Positions 25,630-36,073 are shown, counted from the stretch's first letter. The stretch: 64,000 nucleotides of DNA from Marinobacter vinifirmus (GCF_002258215.1 NZ_NEFY01000008.1:1-64000), one strand, 5' to 3'. Notes: a model not told the origin generated them from the sequence alone. Numbers and translations: made by a program.

Positions 25630-27258
25630 ATGACTTCGATCTTTGATCAGGGCCTTGAGCCCCGGAACGCAAACTACGCGGTCCAGTCCCCCATTGATTT
25701 CATCGAACGTACCGCCAGTGTTTACCCGGATTATCCGGCGATTATCCACGGTGCCATCCGTCGCAACTGGGCCGAAACCTACGACCGCTGCCGCCGGCTG
25801 GCGTCTGCCCTGAAGGGGCGCGGAATCAGCCGTGGTGATACCGTTGCGGTGATGCTGCCGAACATTCCGGCCATGGTGGAATGCCACTTTGGTGTGCCGA
25901 TGATTGGTGCTGTGCTGAACACCCTGAACGTGCGCCTGGATGCCGAAGCCATTGCCTTCATGCTGGAGCATGGTGAAGCAAAGGTGGTGATTGCCGACCG
26001 TGAATTCGGTCAGGTGGTCAAAGATGCTGTTCGTCACCTTGAACACAAGCCGCTGGTGATCGATGTTGACGATCCCGAGTACGGTGAAGGCGTTCAGGTA
26101 AGCGACCTGGATTACGAAGCCTTCCTGCAGGAGGGTGACCCCGAATACCAGTGGAACTTCCCCGCCGACGAGTGGGATGCGATTTCCCTGAACTACACCT
26201 CCGGTACTACCGGTAACCCCAAGGGCGTGGTTTACCACCATCGTGGTGCCTATATTAACTCGCTGGGTAACCAGGCGGTCTGGTCTATGGACATGCACCC
26301 GGTGTACCTGTGGACCCTGCCGATGTTCCACTGCAACGGCTGGTGTTTCCCCTGGACCATCACCGCCATGGCCGGCACCCACGTGTGCCTGCGCCGGGTA
26401 GACCCTGAGAAAATCCTCAAGCTGATCCGCGATCACCAGGTAACCCACATGTGTGGTGCGCCGATTGTCCTGAACGCGCTGCTGAATGCGTCTCCGGAAG
26501 CCAAGGCCGGTATCGACCACGATGTGAAATCCATGACCGCCGGTGCGGCGCCCCCAGCCCAGGTGATTGGTGCCATCGAAGAGATGGGCATCAAAGTGAC
26601 CCACGTATACGGCCTGACTGAAGTCTACGGCCCGGTTACCGTGTGTGCCTGGAAGTCCGAGTGGGATGAGCTGCCACTGCAAGAACGTGCCCAGATCAAG
26701 GCGCGCCAGGGCGTGCGTTATCACACCCTGGGCGGCACCATGGTGGCAGACCCCAACACCATGCAGCCGGTGCCGAAAGACGGCAAGACCATCGGCGAGA
26801 TCTTCCTGCGTGGTAACACGGTGATGAAGGGCTACCTGAAGAACCCGAGTGCCACCGAAGAAGCCTTCCGGGGCGGTTGGTTCCACACCGGGGACTTGGC
26901 GGTATGGCACGAAGACGGTTACATGGAAATCAAGGACCGCCTGAAAGACATCATCATCTCCGGTGGCGAGAACATCTCCACCATCGAAGTTGAAGACACC
27001 CTGTACCGCCACCCGGCGGTGATGGAAGCCGCGGTAGTTGCCCGGCCGGACGAGAAGTGGGGTGAAACACCCTGCGCCTTCATTACCCTGAAACCGGACG
27101 CCGGCAACGTAACCGAGGAAGACATCATCAGCTTCTGTCGCGAGCACCTTGCCCGCTTCAAGGTTCCGAAAACCGTGGTGTTCTCGGAGCTGCCGAAGAC
27201 CTCTACCGGCAAGATCCAGAAGTTCGTACTGCGGGACCAGGCCAAAGAACTGAACTGA
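25630..27258 (+). CDS. medium/long-chain acyl-CoA ligase (AlkK/DmdB-like)
   Basis: ATP-dependent ligase that should activate a carboxylic acid to its CoA thioester. 542 residues of the ANL superfamily. The AMP-binding P-loop YTSGTTGNPKG is at about 187-197; motif GLTEVYG and the hinge/lid block GWFHTGDLAVWHEDGYMEIKDRLKDIIISGGENIS follow, and the catalytic lysine lies in TSTGKIQKF near the C terminus. Close relatives by eye are AlkK-type medium-chain acyl-CoA ligases and DMSP-pathway DmdB. The substrate is therefore uncertain. It is divergent from the two-component system (147 bases between starts) and followed after about 95 bases by an NCS2-type transporter. Confidence 0.9.
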   Translation: MTSIFDQGLEPRNANYAVQSPIDFIERTASVYPDYPAIIHGAIRRNWAETYDRCRRLASALKGRGISRGDTVAVMLPNIPAMVECHFGVPMIGAVLNTLNVRLDAEAIAFMLEHGEAKVVIADREFGQVVKDAVRHLEHKPLVIDVDDPEYGEGVQVSDLDYEAFLQEGDPEYQWNFPADEWDAISLNYTSGTTGNPKGVVYHHRGAYINSLGNQAVWSMDMHPVYLWTLPMFHCNGWCFPWTITAMAGTHVCLRRVDPEKILKLIRDHQVTHMCGAPIVLNALLNASPEAKAGIDHDVKSMTAGAAPPAQVIGAIEEMGIKVTHVYGLTEVYGPVTVCAWKSEWDELPLQERAQIKARQGVRYHTLGGTMVADPNTMQPVPKDGKTIGEIFLRGNTVMKGYLKNPSATEEAFRGGWFHTGDLAVWHEDGYMEIKDRLKDIIISGGENISTIEVEDTLYRHPAVMEAAVVARPDEKWGETPCAFITLKPDAGNVTEEDIISFCREHLARFKVPKTVVFSELPKTSTGKIQKFVLRDQAKELN

Positions 27259-27352
27259 TCCGGCAAGGCTGCGCCGCCGGGCGCAGCCACACCTCTTTCC
27301 ACAAAAACAACATTGACTGGCACCCGACACCGGTGTGCCCGGAGGTACTGTT

Positions 27353-28723
27353 ATGCAAATGTTCCATAGAAAAAATGGTGAAGAGCAGCCGTTCTGGCCG
27401 GCTGGTCCGTTCAAAATCCGTGTGCCGTTTGTTCACTATCGCTGGGAATTCGCGGAGATGGTGCAGGCACTGATCATGTTCGTGGTCAGCCTGGCGATGA
27501 TTCCCCTGCTGGAAAAGTACCTGGGCGTTCCCTACGACGTGGCCCTGGCCTACGTTGTGGTGTGTGGTATCGGCTTCATGCTGCCGGCCCTGCTGGGTGT
27601 ACCGCTGGTGCCCGGCTGGATTACCCCGGGTATCCCCGTGGTGTTGCTGTTCCTTTCAGACTACGAACCCGGCCCCGAGGCCATCCAGGCGCTGTTTGCC
27701 CTGCAATTCCTGGTGTTCCTGATCTTCCTGTTTCTGGGGGTTACCCGCCTGGGCAGCAAGCTGGTGAACTGGATTCCTCGGTCCATGAAGGGCGGTATTA
27801 TCATCGGTGCCGGTATTGCTGCACTGATGGGCGAAATCGAGGCCGGTGGCCGCCTGGCCAACACGCCAATCTCCCTGATTGTGGGTGGCCTGGTGTGCCT
27901 GTACCTGATGTTCTCCGTTTCCTTCAAAGGCTTTGTGGACAAGAGCAACATTGCCCGCAAGATTGCCAACTACGGCATGGTGCCGGGCATGGTTGTGGCT
28001 ATCCTGGTGGGCTTTGCCGTTGGCGAGTATGAAGTCCCCGACGTGCAGTGGGGCATCACCAAGCCGGCCTTTGACCAGCTGTGGAACTACCTGCCGTTCA
28101 GCGTGGGTTTCCCGGACCTGAACATCTTCCTGTATGCCATTCCGACCGCGGTGATCGCCTATGTCATCGCCTTTGGTGACATCGTGGTGGGGCAATCCCT
28201 GATGAGTCGTGTCGACCACCTGCGCAAAGATGAAGACATCGACAACAGCATCGACCGCGCCCACCTGGTAACCGCCATCCGTAATGGTGGCCATGCGTTC
28301 TTCGCGCCGTACCCTGGCCTGGCCGGCCCGATCTGGACCGCCGTAACCGCCACCATGGCCGAGCGCTACAAGTACGGCCGTAACGCCATGGACTCCATCT
28401 ACAGCGGTGGTGGCACCTTCTGGATTACCGGCTTCATTGCACTGTTCGTGCTGCCGCTGGTGAGCTTCTTCCAGCCGGTGCTGCCGATTGCCCTGTCGCT
28501 GACCCTGCTGCTGACCGGTTACATCTGTTTGATGGTGGGCCTGGAGCAGTTGGAGAACAACACCGAGCGTGGCATTGCCGGCACCATGGGTGTGGTACTG
28601 GCGGTGTACGGCGCAGGCTGGGGCCTGGCCACCGGTGCCATCCTGTACTACCTGATCGAGCGTACTCACTTGTTGAAGTTTACCTCTGACCCGGAAGCGC
28701 CGGGCGCCGAGACGAGCGAGTAA
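27353..28723 (+). CDS. NCS2/SLC23-family permease
   Basis: Inner-membrane transporter of 456 residues with about 12-14 hydrophobic segments and the NCS2 (uracil/xanthine permease) fold features (GGIIIGAGIAALMGEIEAGG; AFGDIVVGQSLMSRVDHLR). It is divergent from true purine permeases, so the cargo may be an organic acid rather than a nucleobase; co-location with the acyl-CoA ligase suggests the transporter imports the ligase substrate. I chose ATG 27353, with GGAGG seven bases before it, over the upstream GTG-type frame extension. A strong terminator (28779-28802) ends the transcript. Confidence 0.85.
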   Translation: MQMFHRKNGEEQPFWPAGPFKIRVPFVHYRWEFAEMVQALIMFVVSLAMIPLLEKYLGVPYDVALAYVVVCGIGFMLPALLGVPLVPGWITPGIPVVLLFLSDYEPGPEAIQALFALQFLVFLIFLFLGVTRLGSKLVNWIPRSMKGGIIIGAGIAALMGEIEAGGRLANTPISLIVGGLVCLYLMFSVSFKGFVDKSNIARKIANYGMVPGMVVAILVGFAVGEYEVPDVQWGITKPAFDQLWNYLPFSVGFPDLNIFLYAIPTAVIAYVIAFGDIVVGQSLMSRVDHLRKDEDIDNSIDRAHLVTAIRNGGHAFFAPYPGLAGPIWTAVTATMAERYKYGRNAMDSIYSGGGTFWITGFIALFVLPLVSFFQPVLPIALSLTLLLTGYICLMVGLEQLENNTERGIAGTMGVVLAVYGAGWGLATGAILYYLIERTHLLKFTSDPEAPGAETSE

Positions 28724-28778
28724 TTCTGAACCCGGTGCCGCTGAGCTAGCAGCGGTACCAACCCACTGTGTGTCCTTG

Positions 28779-28802
28779 GGAGGCTTCGGCCTCCTTTTTT
28801 TT
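28779..28802 (+). terminator. Rho-independent terminator after NCS2 permease
   Basis: Perfect 6-bp stem GGAGGC / GCCTCC closed by a UUCG tetraloop (28785-28788), followed by eight T residues. It lies 56 bases past the permease stop and before the DegV gene on the same strand, so it separates the two transcripts. Confidence 0.93.
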
Positions 28803-28962
28803 GTTTTCGGTTACCGGATTTGTTGTCGTGGGCCTTTTTGTTAACTGCTTCACGGGGCGGCTGAAATTATCGCCGGCATGTGCAAGACTTGTGTCTCCAG
28901 AATAATCACAAGAAAGGGTGCTCCCGCCTGAGGAAACACCCGAACCCCGGAGGCTTTTGCAC

Positions 28963-29913
28963 ATGCGAGTTGGTTTGATCGTTGATTCCGCCTGTGATCT
29001 ACCCTATGAATTTTCCCGCAAACACGATCTGTTTGTGCTGCCGGTAACGGCCATTATTGATGGCCAGACCTACATCGATACCCACGATCCGGTGCGTACC
29101 CAGGAGTTCTACCAGAGCGGCCTGCTTGATAAAGGCCACCAGGCGGAAACCGAAGCCTTTTCCGCAGAACAGATCCACAACCTGTTCATGGAAAAGATTG
29201 TCACTCAGTTTGACGTGGCCATCTGTGAAACCGTCACCCGAAGCCGCAGCCAGATTTTCGACCACGCCTCCGAAGCCATGAACACCGTGATGGCCAACTA
29301 CGAAGGCGCCCGCAAGGCCGCCGGCCGGGAAGGCAAATTCTCCATGCGGGTCATCGACAGTAAGCAGATCTTTGCGGGCCAGGGATTGCTGGCGGCCCAC
29401 ACCCTGCGGCTGATCAACCAGAAAGTCTCCAAGAATGCCCTGCGCCACGAGGTGGAAACCTTCACCGACAAGATCTACACCTGCGTGATTCCCCGCGACC
29501 TGCATTACATCCGTGAACGGGCCCGGCGCCGCGGCGACAAGAGCGTGTCTGCGATGGCCGCCTTCATGGGCAAGGTGCTGAACATCAACCCGGTGATCTT
29601 CGGGCAGGGCGTTGAAGGCAAGCCCGTGGCCAAAACCCGCGACTTCAACGTGGCGGTCGAGAAAGTGATGAATTACGCCATCGGCCGTCTGGAAGCCGGT
29701 TTGCTGACACCCTATGTAAGTTTGTCCTGCGGCCTGAGCTGGACTGAGATCGAAGAGCTGCCGGGCCTGAATCGCCTGCGCGATGCCTGTGAAAAGCACG
29801 GTGTAGAGTTGCTGTTGTCGCAGATGGGCATTACCAGCTCCATTTACGTTGGCCCCGGCAGCCTGTGCCTGGCGCTGGCGGCAGAACCCCACGAGTTTTC
29901 AGATTTCCAGTAA
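28963..29913 (+). CDS. DegV family fatty-acid-binding protein
   Basis: DegV-fold protein of 316 residues. The family start MRVGLIVDSACDLP and the domain-2 block (TPYVSLSCGLSWTE) are present; DegV proteins bind fatty acids and in some bacteria (FakB) present them to a fatty acid kinase. No FakA partner is nearby, and this protein is longer than FakB, so that function is not proven. ATG 28963 follows GGAGG by nine bases. It stands alone between two terminator-like structures. Confidence 0.85.
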   Translation: MRVGLIVDSACDLPYEFSRKHDLFVLPVTAIIDGQTYIDTHDPVRTQEFYQSGLLDKGHQAETEAFSAEQIHNLFMEKIVTQFDVAICETVTRSRSQIFDHASEAMNTVMANYEGARKAAGREGKFSMRVIDSKQIFAGQGLLAAHTLRLINQKVSKNALRHEVETFTDKIYTCVIPRDLHYIRERARRRGDKSVSAMAAFMGKVLNINPVIFGQGVEGKPVAKTRDFNVAVEKVMNYAIGRLEAGLLTPYVSLSCGLSWTEIEELPGLNRLRDACEKHGVELLLSQMGITSSIYVGPGSLCLALAAEPHEFSDFQ

Positions 29914-29928
29914 GCGTCTGTTTCTGTC

Positions 29929-29990
29929 GGGCCGGTTGCCGGACTGGCCCATAATCACGGGTTCGCCGGTAATTCCGGCAAACCCTTGTT
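29929..29990 (+). terminator. tandem hairpins after degV gene
   Basis: Two imperfect stem-loops follow the DegV stop: GGGCC...GGCCC (29929-29950) and GGGTTcGCCGG / CCGGCaAACCC (29959-29985), the latter followed by a short U-rich run (TTGTT). They probably end the DegV transcript, although the U tract is weak. Confidence 0.5.
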
Positions 29991-30052
29991 GCCTGCTTCC
30001 GTGTTAGCCTCACCGGCATACTTCAGGAATTCAGCCAAAGGATGCCAGCTCT

Positions 30053-31084
30053 ATGAGCAAAACTGCCCCCAGTCTTGTCGATACCCTGTTTGAAGCCCAC
30101 GTAAAGCACGAAGTGGCCGCCCTCAAAGGCGCCAAGCTGAAGAAGTTCCTGGAACAGGAAGTGGATGAATTGCTTGGCTATGCCGAAAAAGTGCCGCTGG
30201 GCCGGCTGATCAGCCCCGAGCAGGTAATGGGCGTGATCAAGCGCATCGCCGTGAACATGGAACTGGATGCCGGCATTCCGGAACTGGCTGCGGAGATGGC
30301 GGCAGAAGTGCTCAAGGCACCGGTTCAGGCAGACACCACGCTGGGCGAAATCCTGTCACGGGAGCAGGCCAGCGGCTTTATCGAAGAGGCCCTGGAGCTG
30401 CGCCAGCAGCGGGAGCGGATCATCAGCGAGATCATGGCGCACCCGGTGTACCAGGAGCTGGTGTCGAACGTGGTGTACCACGGGCTGGTGAATTACCTGT
30501 ATGAAGACAACCTGATTACCCGCTCGGTGCCGGGAGTGGGTTCGGTGATGAAGTTCGGCAAGAAAATGGCCAACAAGGCCGTGCCGGGGCTGGATGAAAC
30601 CTTCGAACGTCGCATCAAGGCCTGGCTGGCAGAGAGCTTGCCGGGGCTGATTGTACGCAGCGAGCAGTTCCTGCACCGGGCACTGACCGACGATGAATTG
30701 CGCGACAGCGTGATGGCGGCCTGGGTATCGCTGGAGAACCAGACCATTGCCGAGCTCCAGGACGGGCTGGGTGAGGTGGAGCTACAGGAGTTTGTGGTAC
30801 TGGGTTATGACTTCTGGCTGAACTTCCGTAAAACCGCCTACTTTGAAGGTTGCGCCCGGGCCGTGGTCGAGCACCTGTTTGCCAAGTATGGCGACCGGCC
30901 GGTGATGGACCTGCTGAATGATATAGGAGTGACCCGGGACGTGATTGTTACGGAAATTGCCGAACTGGGCCTGCCGATTATCGATGTGCTGCACAAGGAA
31001 GGTTATGTGGAGGCCTTGGTGCGCAGAAGGCTGGGCAGCTTCTACAAGTCTGCTGCCGCGAAGAAGTTGCTGGCAGAGGGCTAA
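30053..31084 (+). CDS. hypothetical protein, all-helical
   Basis: 343 residues; I do not recognise the family. It is predicted to be mostly helical, without a signal peptide or clear membrane segment. The N-terminal part (1-110) is amphipathic and charged, the middle (about 110-210) contains NYLYEDNLITRSVPGVGSVMKFGKKMANKAVPGLDETFERR, split by glycines, and the C terminus (240-343) is a second helical domain. Start ATG 30053; a plausible AAGGATG-like ribosome site lies upstream. It is alone between DegV and fdxA. A bidirectional terminator (31113-31144) follows. Codon use resembles its neighbours, so it is likely a genuine vertically inherited gene of unknown function. Confidence 0.8.
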   Translation: MSKTAPSLVDTLFEAHVKHEVAALKGAKLKKFLEQEVDELLGYAEKVPLGRLISPEQVMGVIKRIAVNMELDAGIPELAAEMAAEVLKAPVQADTTLGEILSREQASGFIEEALELRQQRERIISEIMAHPVYQELVSNVVYHGLVNYLYEDNLITRSVPGVGSVMKFGKKMANKAVPGLDETFERRIKAWLAESLPGLIVRSEQFLHRALTDDELRDSVMAAWVSLENQTIAELQDGLGEVELQEFVVLGYDFWLNFRKTAYFEGCARAVVEHLFAKYGDRPVMDLLNDIGVTRDVIVTEIAELGLPIIDVLHKEGYVEALVRRRLGSFYKSAAAKKLLAEG

Positions 31085-31107
31085 GTCGGGCTGCACAGGC
31101 CTGATAC

Positions 31108-31144
31108 AAAAAAGCCGGAAGAGGATCGCTCTTCCGGCTTTTTT
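31108..31144. terminator. bidirectional intrinsic terminator
   Basis: Eleven-bp stem AGCCGGAAGAG / CTCTTCCGGCT (31113-31123 with 31129-31139) with loop GATCG, flanked by six A residues on the left and a run of T residues on the right. It can stop both the hypothetical gene (plus strand) and fdxA (minus strand), whose 3' end is at 31168. Confidence 0.92.
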
Positions 31145-31167
31145 GTAGCTGCTGACAGCTTTTGGCC

Positions 31168-31491
31168 TCAGCGCTCCAGGTACTGGAGCTTGTCGGGCTG
31201 GCCGTCCCACTCGTCGGCGCCTGGCAGCGGGTCTTTCTTCTCGGTGATGTTCGGCCACTTGCCGGCCAGGTCCGCGTTGATCTCAACGAAGGCTTCCTGG
31301 CCTGCAGGCAGTTCGTCTTCAGAGAAGATGGCTTCCGCCGGGCACTCGGGCTCGCACAGGGCGCAATCGATGCACTCGTCCGGGTCGATCACCAGAAAGT
31401 TGGGGCCTTCATAGAAGCAGTCTACCGGACACACTTCCACGCAGTCGGTGTATTTGCACTTGATGCAGTTATCAGTAACGATAAACGCCAT
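31168..31491 (-). CDS. fdxA: 7Fe ferredoxin
   Basis: Small electron carrier with one [3Fe-4S] and one [4Fe-4S] cluster, 107 residues, the usual FdxA length. It starts [17 protein letters not shown] and has the CVEVCPVDC and [17 protein letters not shown] cysteine patterns. The frame is open 12 codons further upstream, but ATG 31491 gives the conserved start with AGGGAT upstream. In many proteobacteria it stands near mutS, as it does here (163 bases from mutS's stop, same strand). Electron partner unknown. Confidence 0.95.
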   Translation of the reverse strand: MAFIVTDNCIKCKYTDCVEVCPVDCFYEGPNFLVIDPDECIDCALCEPECPAEAIFSEDELPAGQEAFVEINADLAGKWPNITEKKDPLPGADEWDGQPDKLQYLER

Positions 31492-31654
31492 AGTCAGATC
31501 CCTGGTTCGTAGAACATTCAGTCTCATCAGGAGCCCTGAAAATCCGGCCCCATCTATAATTTTGTGCGCGATATTGTAGGGAGCGGCCCCCGCAGCCGCA
31601 AGCGTTGGGCTGCTATAACCTTATTACACAGATCAAGTTTGGCCCAGTTTTCTG

Positions 31655-34279
31655 TTATTTCTTCAATAATGCCCGCAGTTCATACAGCTGGTTCAGGGCC
31701 TCCCGGGGCGACAGGCCATCAACATCCAGCTGCTGTAAGGCCTCTTCCACCGCGCTTGGCTCCGCCATGGCGAACATATCACCCTGATAAACCGTTTCCG
31801 CGCTGGTCGGTTGTTTGACGGCTTTCGGCGCCGGTTCATGCACATGCTCCGGGGCCGGCGCTGAGGGGCTGGCACTGCCTTCCAGGTGTGCCAGCTGGGC
31901 CTTGGCGTTACGGATAACATCCTGCGGCACGCCGGCAAGCTTGGCCACCTGCAAGCCATAGCTCTGGCTGGCGGGGCCGTCATGCACATTGTGCAGGAAC
32001 ACGATGGAATCATCATGCTCGGTGGCGGTCAGGTGCACGTTTACCGCATGTTCCAGGTCATCCGCCAGTTGCGTCAGCTCGAAGTAGTGGGTGGCAAACA
32101 GGGTGTAGCAGCGAATGTCCTTCGCCAGGTGCTCTGCCGTGGCCCACGCCAGGGACAGGCCGTCGAAGGTGCTGGTGCCACGGCCCACTTCGTCCATCAG
32201 CACCAGGCTGTGTTCGGTAGCGTTGTGCAGGATGTTGGCGGTTTCGGTCATCTCCACCATGAACGTAGAGCGGCCACCGGCGATGTCGTCGGAAGAACCC
32301 ATGCGGGTGAAAATCCGGTCTACCGGCCCCAGCACCGCCCGGTTGGCGGGCACAAAGCTGCCGGTGTAGGCCAGCAGGGCAATCAGGGCGGCCTGGCGCA
32401 TGTAGGTGGACTTACCGCCCATGTTCGGGCCGGTAATCACCAGCATCCGGCGTTTGGTGTCCATCAGCAGGTTGTTGGGCACAAAAGGCTCGTCCAGCAG
32501 TTGCTCCACCACCGGGTGGCGGCCTTCTTCCACATCAAAACCGGGTTGGTCAGTAAACTCCGGTGCGGTAAAGCGCAGGCTGGTGGCGCGCTCGGCAAAG
32601 TTACTCAGCACATCCAGCTCGGCCAGGGCCTGGGCGGCATCCTGCAGCGGCGCCAGCTGTTCGGCCACGGTTTCCAAGACGTCGTCATACAGGCCTTTTT
32701 CCCGGGCCAGGGCGCGGCTCTTGGCACTCAGGGCCTTGTCTTCGAACTCTTTCAGCTCGGGCGTGATGAAGCGCTCGGCGTTTTTCAGGGTCTGGCGGCG
32801 GATGTAATCCACCGGCGCCTGGGCAGACTGGCCCCGGCTGATTTCAATGTAATAGCCGTGCACCCGGTTGTAGCCCACTTTCAGGGTGGAGATGCCGGTA
32901 CGCTCCCGCTCCCGGGTTTCCACATCCAGCAGGTACTGGCCGGCGTTCTCGCTGATGTTGCGCAACTCGTCCAGCTCTTCGTCGAAGCCCTCGGCTATCA
33001 CGCCGCCCTCGCGGATCACCACCGGCGGGTTTTCGATGATGGCCCGCTCCAGCAAGTCAGCAAGCTCCGGGTATTCGCCAATGGTTCCGGCCAGCTGGGC
33101 TACATGGCTGGAATTAACCGGCTTCAGGGCTTCCTGAAGCTCCGGCAGGATCTGGAAAGCATCCCGCAGGCGGGCGAGGTCCCGGGGCCGGGCAGAGCGC
33201 AGGGCCACCCGGGCCAGGATTCGTTCGATGTCGCCCACACGCTTGAGCAGGTCGTGCACAGGTTCATAGTGAAAACCGTCCAGCAGGGCAGAGACTGACT
33301 GCTGGCGTTGCTGAACCACCTCCACATTCCGCAGCGGGCGGTTCAGCCAGCGGCGCAATTCACGGGCACCCATGGCGGTGGCCGTGCGGTCCATCACCCA
33401 GGCCAGGGTGTATTGCTGGCCGCCCATCAGGTTGGTGTCGATTTCCAGGTTACGGCGGCTGGCAGCATCCAGGATGACCGCGTCTTCCCGGCGCTCCCGG
33501 GTCAGTTTGCGAATGTGGGGCAGGGCGGTGCGCTGGGTTTCCCGGGCGTACTGCAGCAGGCAGCCGGCGGCACAAATCGCCAGGTGCAGGTCTTCGCAGC
33601 CAAAACCGGTGAGGTCACGCACCTGCAACTGCTGGGTAATCACACGGCGGGCCGAGTCCAGCTCGAACAGCCAGGGGCCTTGCCGGCGCACACCGGTGAA
33701 GCCTTCCAGCAGGTCACCGAAAGGGAAGTCTTCGCTGATCAGGATCTCTGCCGGGCGCAAGCGCTGCAGTTCGCCCTGCAGGGCTTCCAGGCTGTCCAGT
33801 TCAGATACCGCAAAGCGACCACTGGAAATATCCAGCGAGGCAAAGCCGAACTGCTCTTTATGGCTGAAAATTGCCGCCAGCAGGTTGTCGCGGCGGTCTT
33901 CCAGGAAGGCTTCATCACTCAGGGTGCCGGGGGTCACAATGCGCACCACTTTTCGTTCCACCGGCCCCTTGCTGGTGGCCGGATCGCCAATCTGTTCGGC
34001 GATGGCAATGGATTGACCCGCGCGCACCATGCGGGCAATGTAGCCTTCAGCGGCGTGGAAAGGCACGCCGGCCATGGGAATAGGGTTGCCGCCGGACTGT
34101 CCCCGGGCGGTCAGGGTAATGTCCAGCAACTCAGCCGCTTTCTTGGCATCGTCGTAAAACAGCTCGTAGAAGTCACCCATGCGGTAGAACACCAGCTCGT
34201 TCGGGTGCTCCCGCTTGATCTTCAGGTACTGCTGCATCATGGGGGTATGCTTGGAAAGATCGGTCTGGGTTGCAGGCAT
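31655..34279 (-). CDS. mutS: DNA mismatch repair protein MutS
   Basis: Recognises mismatches and small loops and recruits MutL. The 874-residue protein has the mismatch-reading Phe-x-Glu motif in [14 protein letters not shown], the connector and lever domains, and a C-terminal ATPase with Walker [10 protein letters not shown] and Walker [17 protein letters not shown]; the C terminus ([20 protein letters not shown]) is the tetramerisation segment. I start at ATG 34279 rather than at a possible upstream start at 34363, since the family start [18 protein letters not shown] looks right. It is divergent from pncC (103 bases between), and fdxA follows downstream. Confidence 0.97.
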   Translation of the reverse strand: MPATQTDLSKHTPMMQQYLKIKREHPNELVFYRMGDFYELFYDDAKKAAELLDITLTARGQSGGNPIPMAGVPFHAAEGYIARMVRAGQSIAIAEQIGDPATSKGPVERKVVRIVTPGTLSDEAFLEDRRDNLLAAIFSHKEQFGFASLDISSGRFAVSELDSLEALQGELQRLRPAEILISEDFPFGDLLEGFTGVRRQGPWLFELDSARRVITQQLQVRDLTGFGCEDLHLAICAAGCLLQYARETQRTALPHIRKLTRERREDAVILDAASRRNLEIDTNLMGGQQYTLAWVMDRTATAMGARELRRWLNRPLRNVEVVQQRQQSVSALLDGFHYEPVHDLLKRVGDIERILARVALRSARPRDLARLRDAFQILPELQEALKPVNSSHVAQLAGTIGEYPELADLLERAIIENPPVVIREGGVIAEGFDEELDELRNISENAGQYLLDVETRERERTGISTLKVGYNRVHGYYIEISRGQSAQAPVDYIRRQTLKNAERFITPELKEFEDKALSAKSRALAREKGLYDDVLETVAEQLAPLQDAAQALAELDVLSNFAERATSLRFTAPEFTDQPGFDVEEGRHPVVEQLLDEPFVPNNLLMDTKRRMLVITGPNMGGKSTYMRQAALIALLAYTGSFVPANRAVLGPVDRIFTRMGSSDDIAGGRSTFMVEMTETANILHNATEHSLVLMDEVGRGTSTFDGLSLAWATAEHLAKDIRCYTLFATHYFELTQLADDLEHAVNVHLTATEHDDSIVFLHNVHDGPASQSYGLQVAKLAGVPQDVIRNAKAQLAHLEGSASPSAPAPEHVHEPAPKAVKQPTSAETVYQGDMFAMAEPSAVEEALQQLDVDGLSPREALNQLYELRALLKK

Positions 34280-34382
34280 GGAAGCGTCCGGTTGATCGTG
34301 CGTTTGGGTCAAAGCGGGGATTGTAAGAAAATAACGCCCGGGATGAAACGAAGGGTTTGGCAACAGGATCTTGGAGAAGGCT

Positions 34383-34883
34383 ATGCAAGCAACCGATCAG
34401 CAACTGGAAACCGCCGGCAATGCGCTGGGAGACTTGTTGATACAGCAGGGCAGAACCATGGCCACCGCTGAAAGCTGCACCGGTGGCTGGGTGGCCAAGG
34501 TGCTGACAGACAGGGCGGGTTCCTCTGCCTATGTGATGGCCGGGTTGGTGACCTACAGCAATGAGGCAAAACAGGCCATTCTGGGCGTAGAAGAAAAAGT
34601 GCTGGCCGAGCACGGCGCTGTCAGCGAACCGGTGGTGCGCCAGATGGTGGCCGGTGCCGTTCGCGCCACCGGTGTGGATGTGGCCGTGGCCATCAGCGGC
34701 GTTGCCGGCCCTGGCGGCGGCAGTGAGGAAAAGCCTGTGGGCACGGTATGGTTTGCCTGGGGAACCGGCCCGGACAACACGCAAACCCGTGTTCAGCACT
34801 TTGACGGCGACCGGGAACAGGTACGCCGGCAATCGGTTTTGTATGTGTTGCAAGGGGTTACGGAGTTTCTGAAAACACTGTGA
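34383..34883 (+). CDS. pncC: nicotinamide-nucleotide amidase (CinA C-terminal-type)
   Basis: Deamidates NMN to nicotinate mononucleotide in pyridine nucleotide salvage. 166 residues comprise only the CinA C-terminal domain, as in PncC, with [16 protein letters not shown] and the core [21 protein letters not shown] 34383 follows GGAGAAGG. It lies upstream of recA in the same direction (124 bases). A pncC (cinA)-recA gene order is common in gammaproteobacteria. Confidence 0.93.
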   Translation: MQATDQQLETAGNALGDLLIQQGRTMATAESCTGGWVAKVLTDRAGSSAYVMAGLVTYSNEAKQAILGVEEKVLAEHGAVSEPVVRQMVAGAVRATGVDVAVAISGVAGPGGGSEEKPVGTVWFAWGTGPDNTQTRVQHFDGDREQVRRQSVLYVLQGVTEFLKTL

Positions 34884-34904
34884 TGTTTTTCACCCCGGCA
34901 GGGG

Positions 34905-34952
34905 TTGGTCTGTGCCAAGGCTTATGTTTTAATACTGTTCAAATATACAGGA
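34905..34952 (+). promoter_or_regulatory. recA promoter with LexA (SOS) box
   Basis: The SOS box is CTG-N10-CAG at 34935-34950 (TACTGTTCAAATATACAGGA, 34933-34952), close to the consensus TACTGTATATATATACAGTA. A likely promoter precedes it: -35 TTGGTC (34905-34910), 17-base spacer, -10 TTTAAT (34928-34933). The box overlaps the end of the -10 and the start site, so LexA should block initiation until DNA damage. Confidence 0.9.
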
Positions 34953-35007
34953 AAACACTGGATACACCTCCGGTGTCGTCATATCGAATAGTGAGGGGCA
35001 GGTAACA

Positions 35008-36051
35008 ATGGAAGACAACCGCAAGAAAGCACTCAGCGCAGCACTGGGCCAGATTGAACGCCAGTTTGGCAAGGGCGCCGTGATGAAAATGGGCGACCAG
35101 CCCCGTGAAGCCATTCCTGCGGTATCCACCGGCTCCCTGGGGCTGGACGTGGCCCTGGGTATTGGTGGCTTGCCGTATGGCCGGATTGTAGAGATTTACG
35201 GCCCGGAAAGCTCCGGTAAAACCACCCTGACCCTGCAAGTGATCGCCGAAGCGCAGAAAGCCGGTAAAACCTGTGCCTTTATCGACGCCGAGCACGCACT
35301 CGACCCCATCTACGCTGAAAAGCTGGGCGTAAACGTCGACGACCTGCTGGTCTCCCAGCCGGACACCGGCGAGCAGGCACTGGAAATCGCTGACATGCTG
35401 GTACGTTCCAACGCCATCGACGTCATCATCGTCGACTCGGTAGCGGCCCTGACTCCGAAAGCGGAAATTGAGGGCGAAATGGGCGACAGCCACGTAGGCC
35501 TGCAGGCCCGTTTGATGTCCCAGGCGCTGCGTAAGCTGACCGGTAACGTGAAGCACGCCAACTGCCTGATGGTGTTCATAAACCAGATTCGTATGAAGAT
35601 CGGTGTGATGTTCGGCAGCCCCGAGACCACCACCGGTGGTAACGCCCTGAAATTCTACTCTTCCGTACGTCTGGACATCCGCCGCATCGGTGCGGTGAAG
35701 GACGGCGACGAAGTGGTAGGTAACGAAACCCGCGTAAAAGTCGTCAAGAACAAGGTGTCGCCGCCGTTCAAACAGGCCGAGTTCCAGATCATGTACGGCA
35801 AGGGCATCTACCACATGGCCGAAGTTCTGGACATGGGTGTGAAAGAAGGCTTCGTCGACAAATCCGGTGCCTGGTACGCCTACAACGGCGACAAGATCGG
35901 CCAGGGCAAGGCCAATGCCTGCAAGTTCCTGGAAGAGAATATGGACATCGCCAACGAAATCGAAGCCAAGGTTCGTGACAAGCTGATGCCCAAGCCGGTG
36001 AAGAAAGAAGCGGCAGAAGCGCCCGTGGAAGCGAACGGTGAATTGCTCTAA
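35008..36051 (+). CDS. recA: recombinase RecA
   Basis: Forms ATP-dependent nucleoprotein filaments for strand exchange and stimulates LexA self-cleavage. The 347-residue protein is highly conserved: Walker [10 protein letters not shown] (65-73), Walker [20 protein letters not shown] with the VDS motif, and loop motif [22 protein letters not shown]. The C terminus is acidic, as usual. RBS GAGGGGCAGG lies upstream of ATG 35008. A LexA box precedes it. In many gammaproteobacteria recX follows; here a flavodoxin-like gene does, 22 bases later. Confidence 0.98.
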   Translation: MEDNRKKALSAALGQIERQFGKGAVMKMGDQPREAIPAVSTGSLGLDVALGIGGLPYGRIVEIYGPESSGKTTLTLQVIAEAQKAGKTCAFIDAEHALDPIYAEKLGVNVDDLLVSQPDTGEQALEIADMLVRSNAIDVIIVDSVAALTPKAEIEGEMGDSHVGLQARLMSQALRKLTGNVKHANCLMVFINQIRMKIGVMFGSPETTTGGNALKFYSSVRLDIRRIGAVKDGDEVVGNETRVKVVKNKVSPPFKQAEFQIMYGKGIYHMAEVLDMGVKEGFVDKSGAWYAYNGDKIGQGKANACKFLEENMDIANEIEAKVRDKLMPKPVKKEAAEAPVEANGELL

Positions 36052-36073
36052 GTAAGAACCCGGGAGGCGTTAC

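Noticed and set aside
25537..27414. 625-codon minus-strand frame antisense to the acyl-CoA ligase
   Set aside because: Shadow of the ligase gene, with His/Gly-rich composition.
31886..33298. 470-codon plus-strand frame antisense to mutS
   Set aside because: Shadow of mutS, whose motifs are unmistakable.
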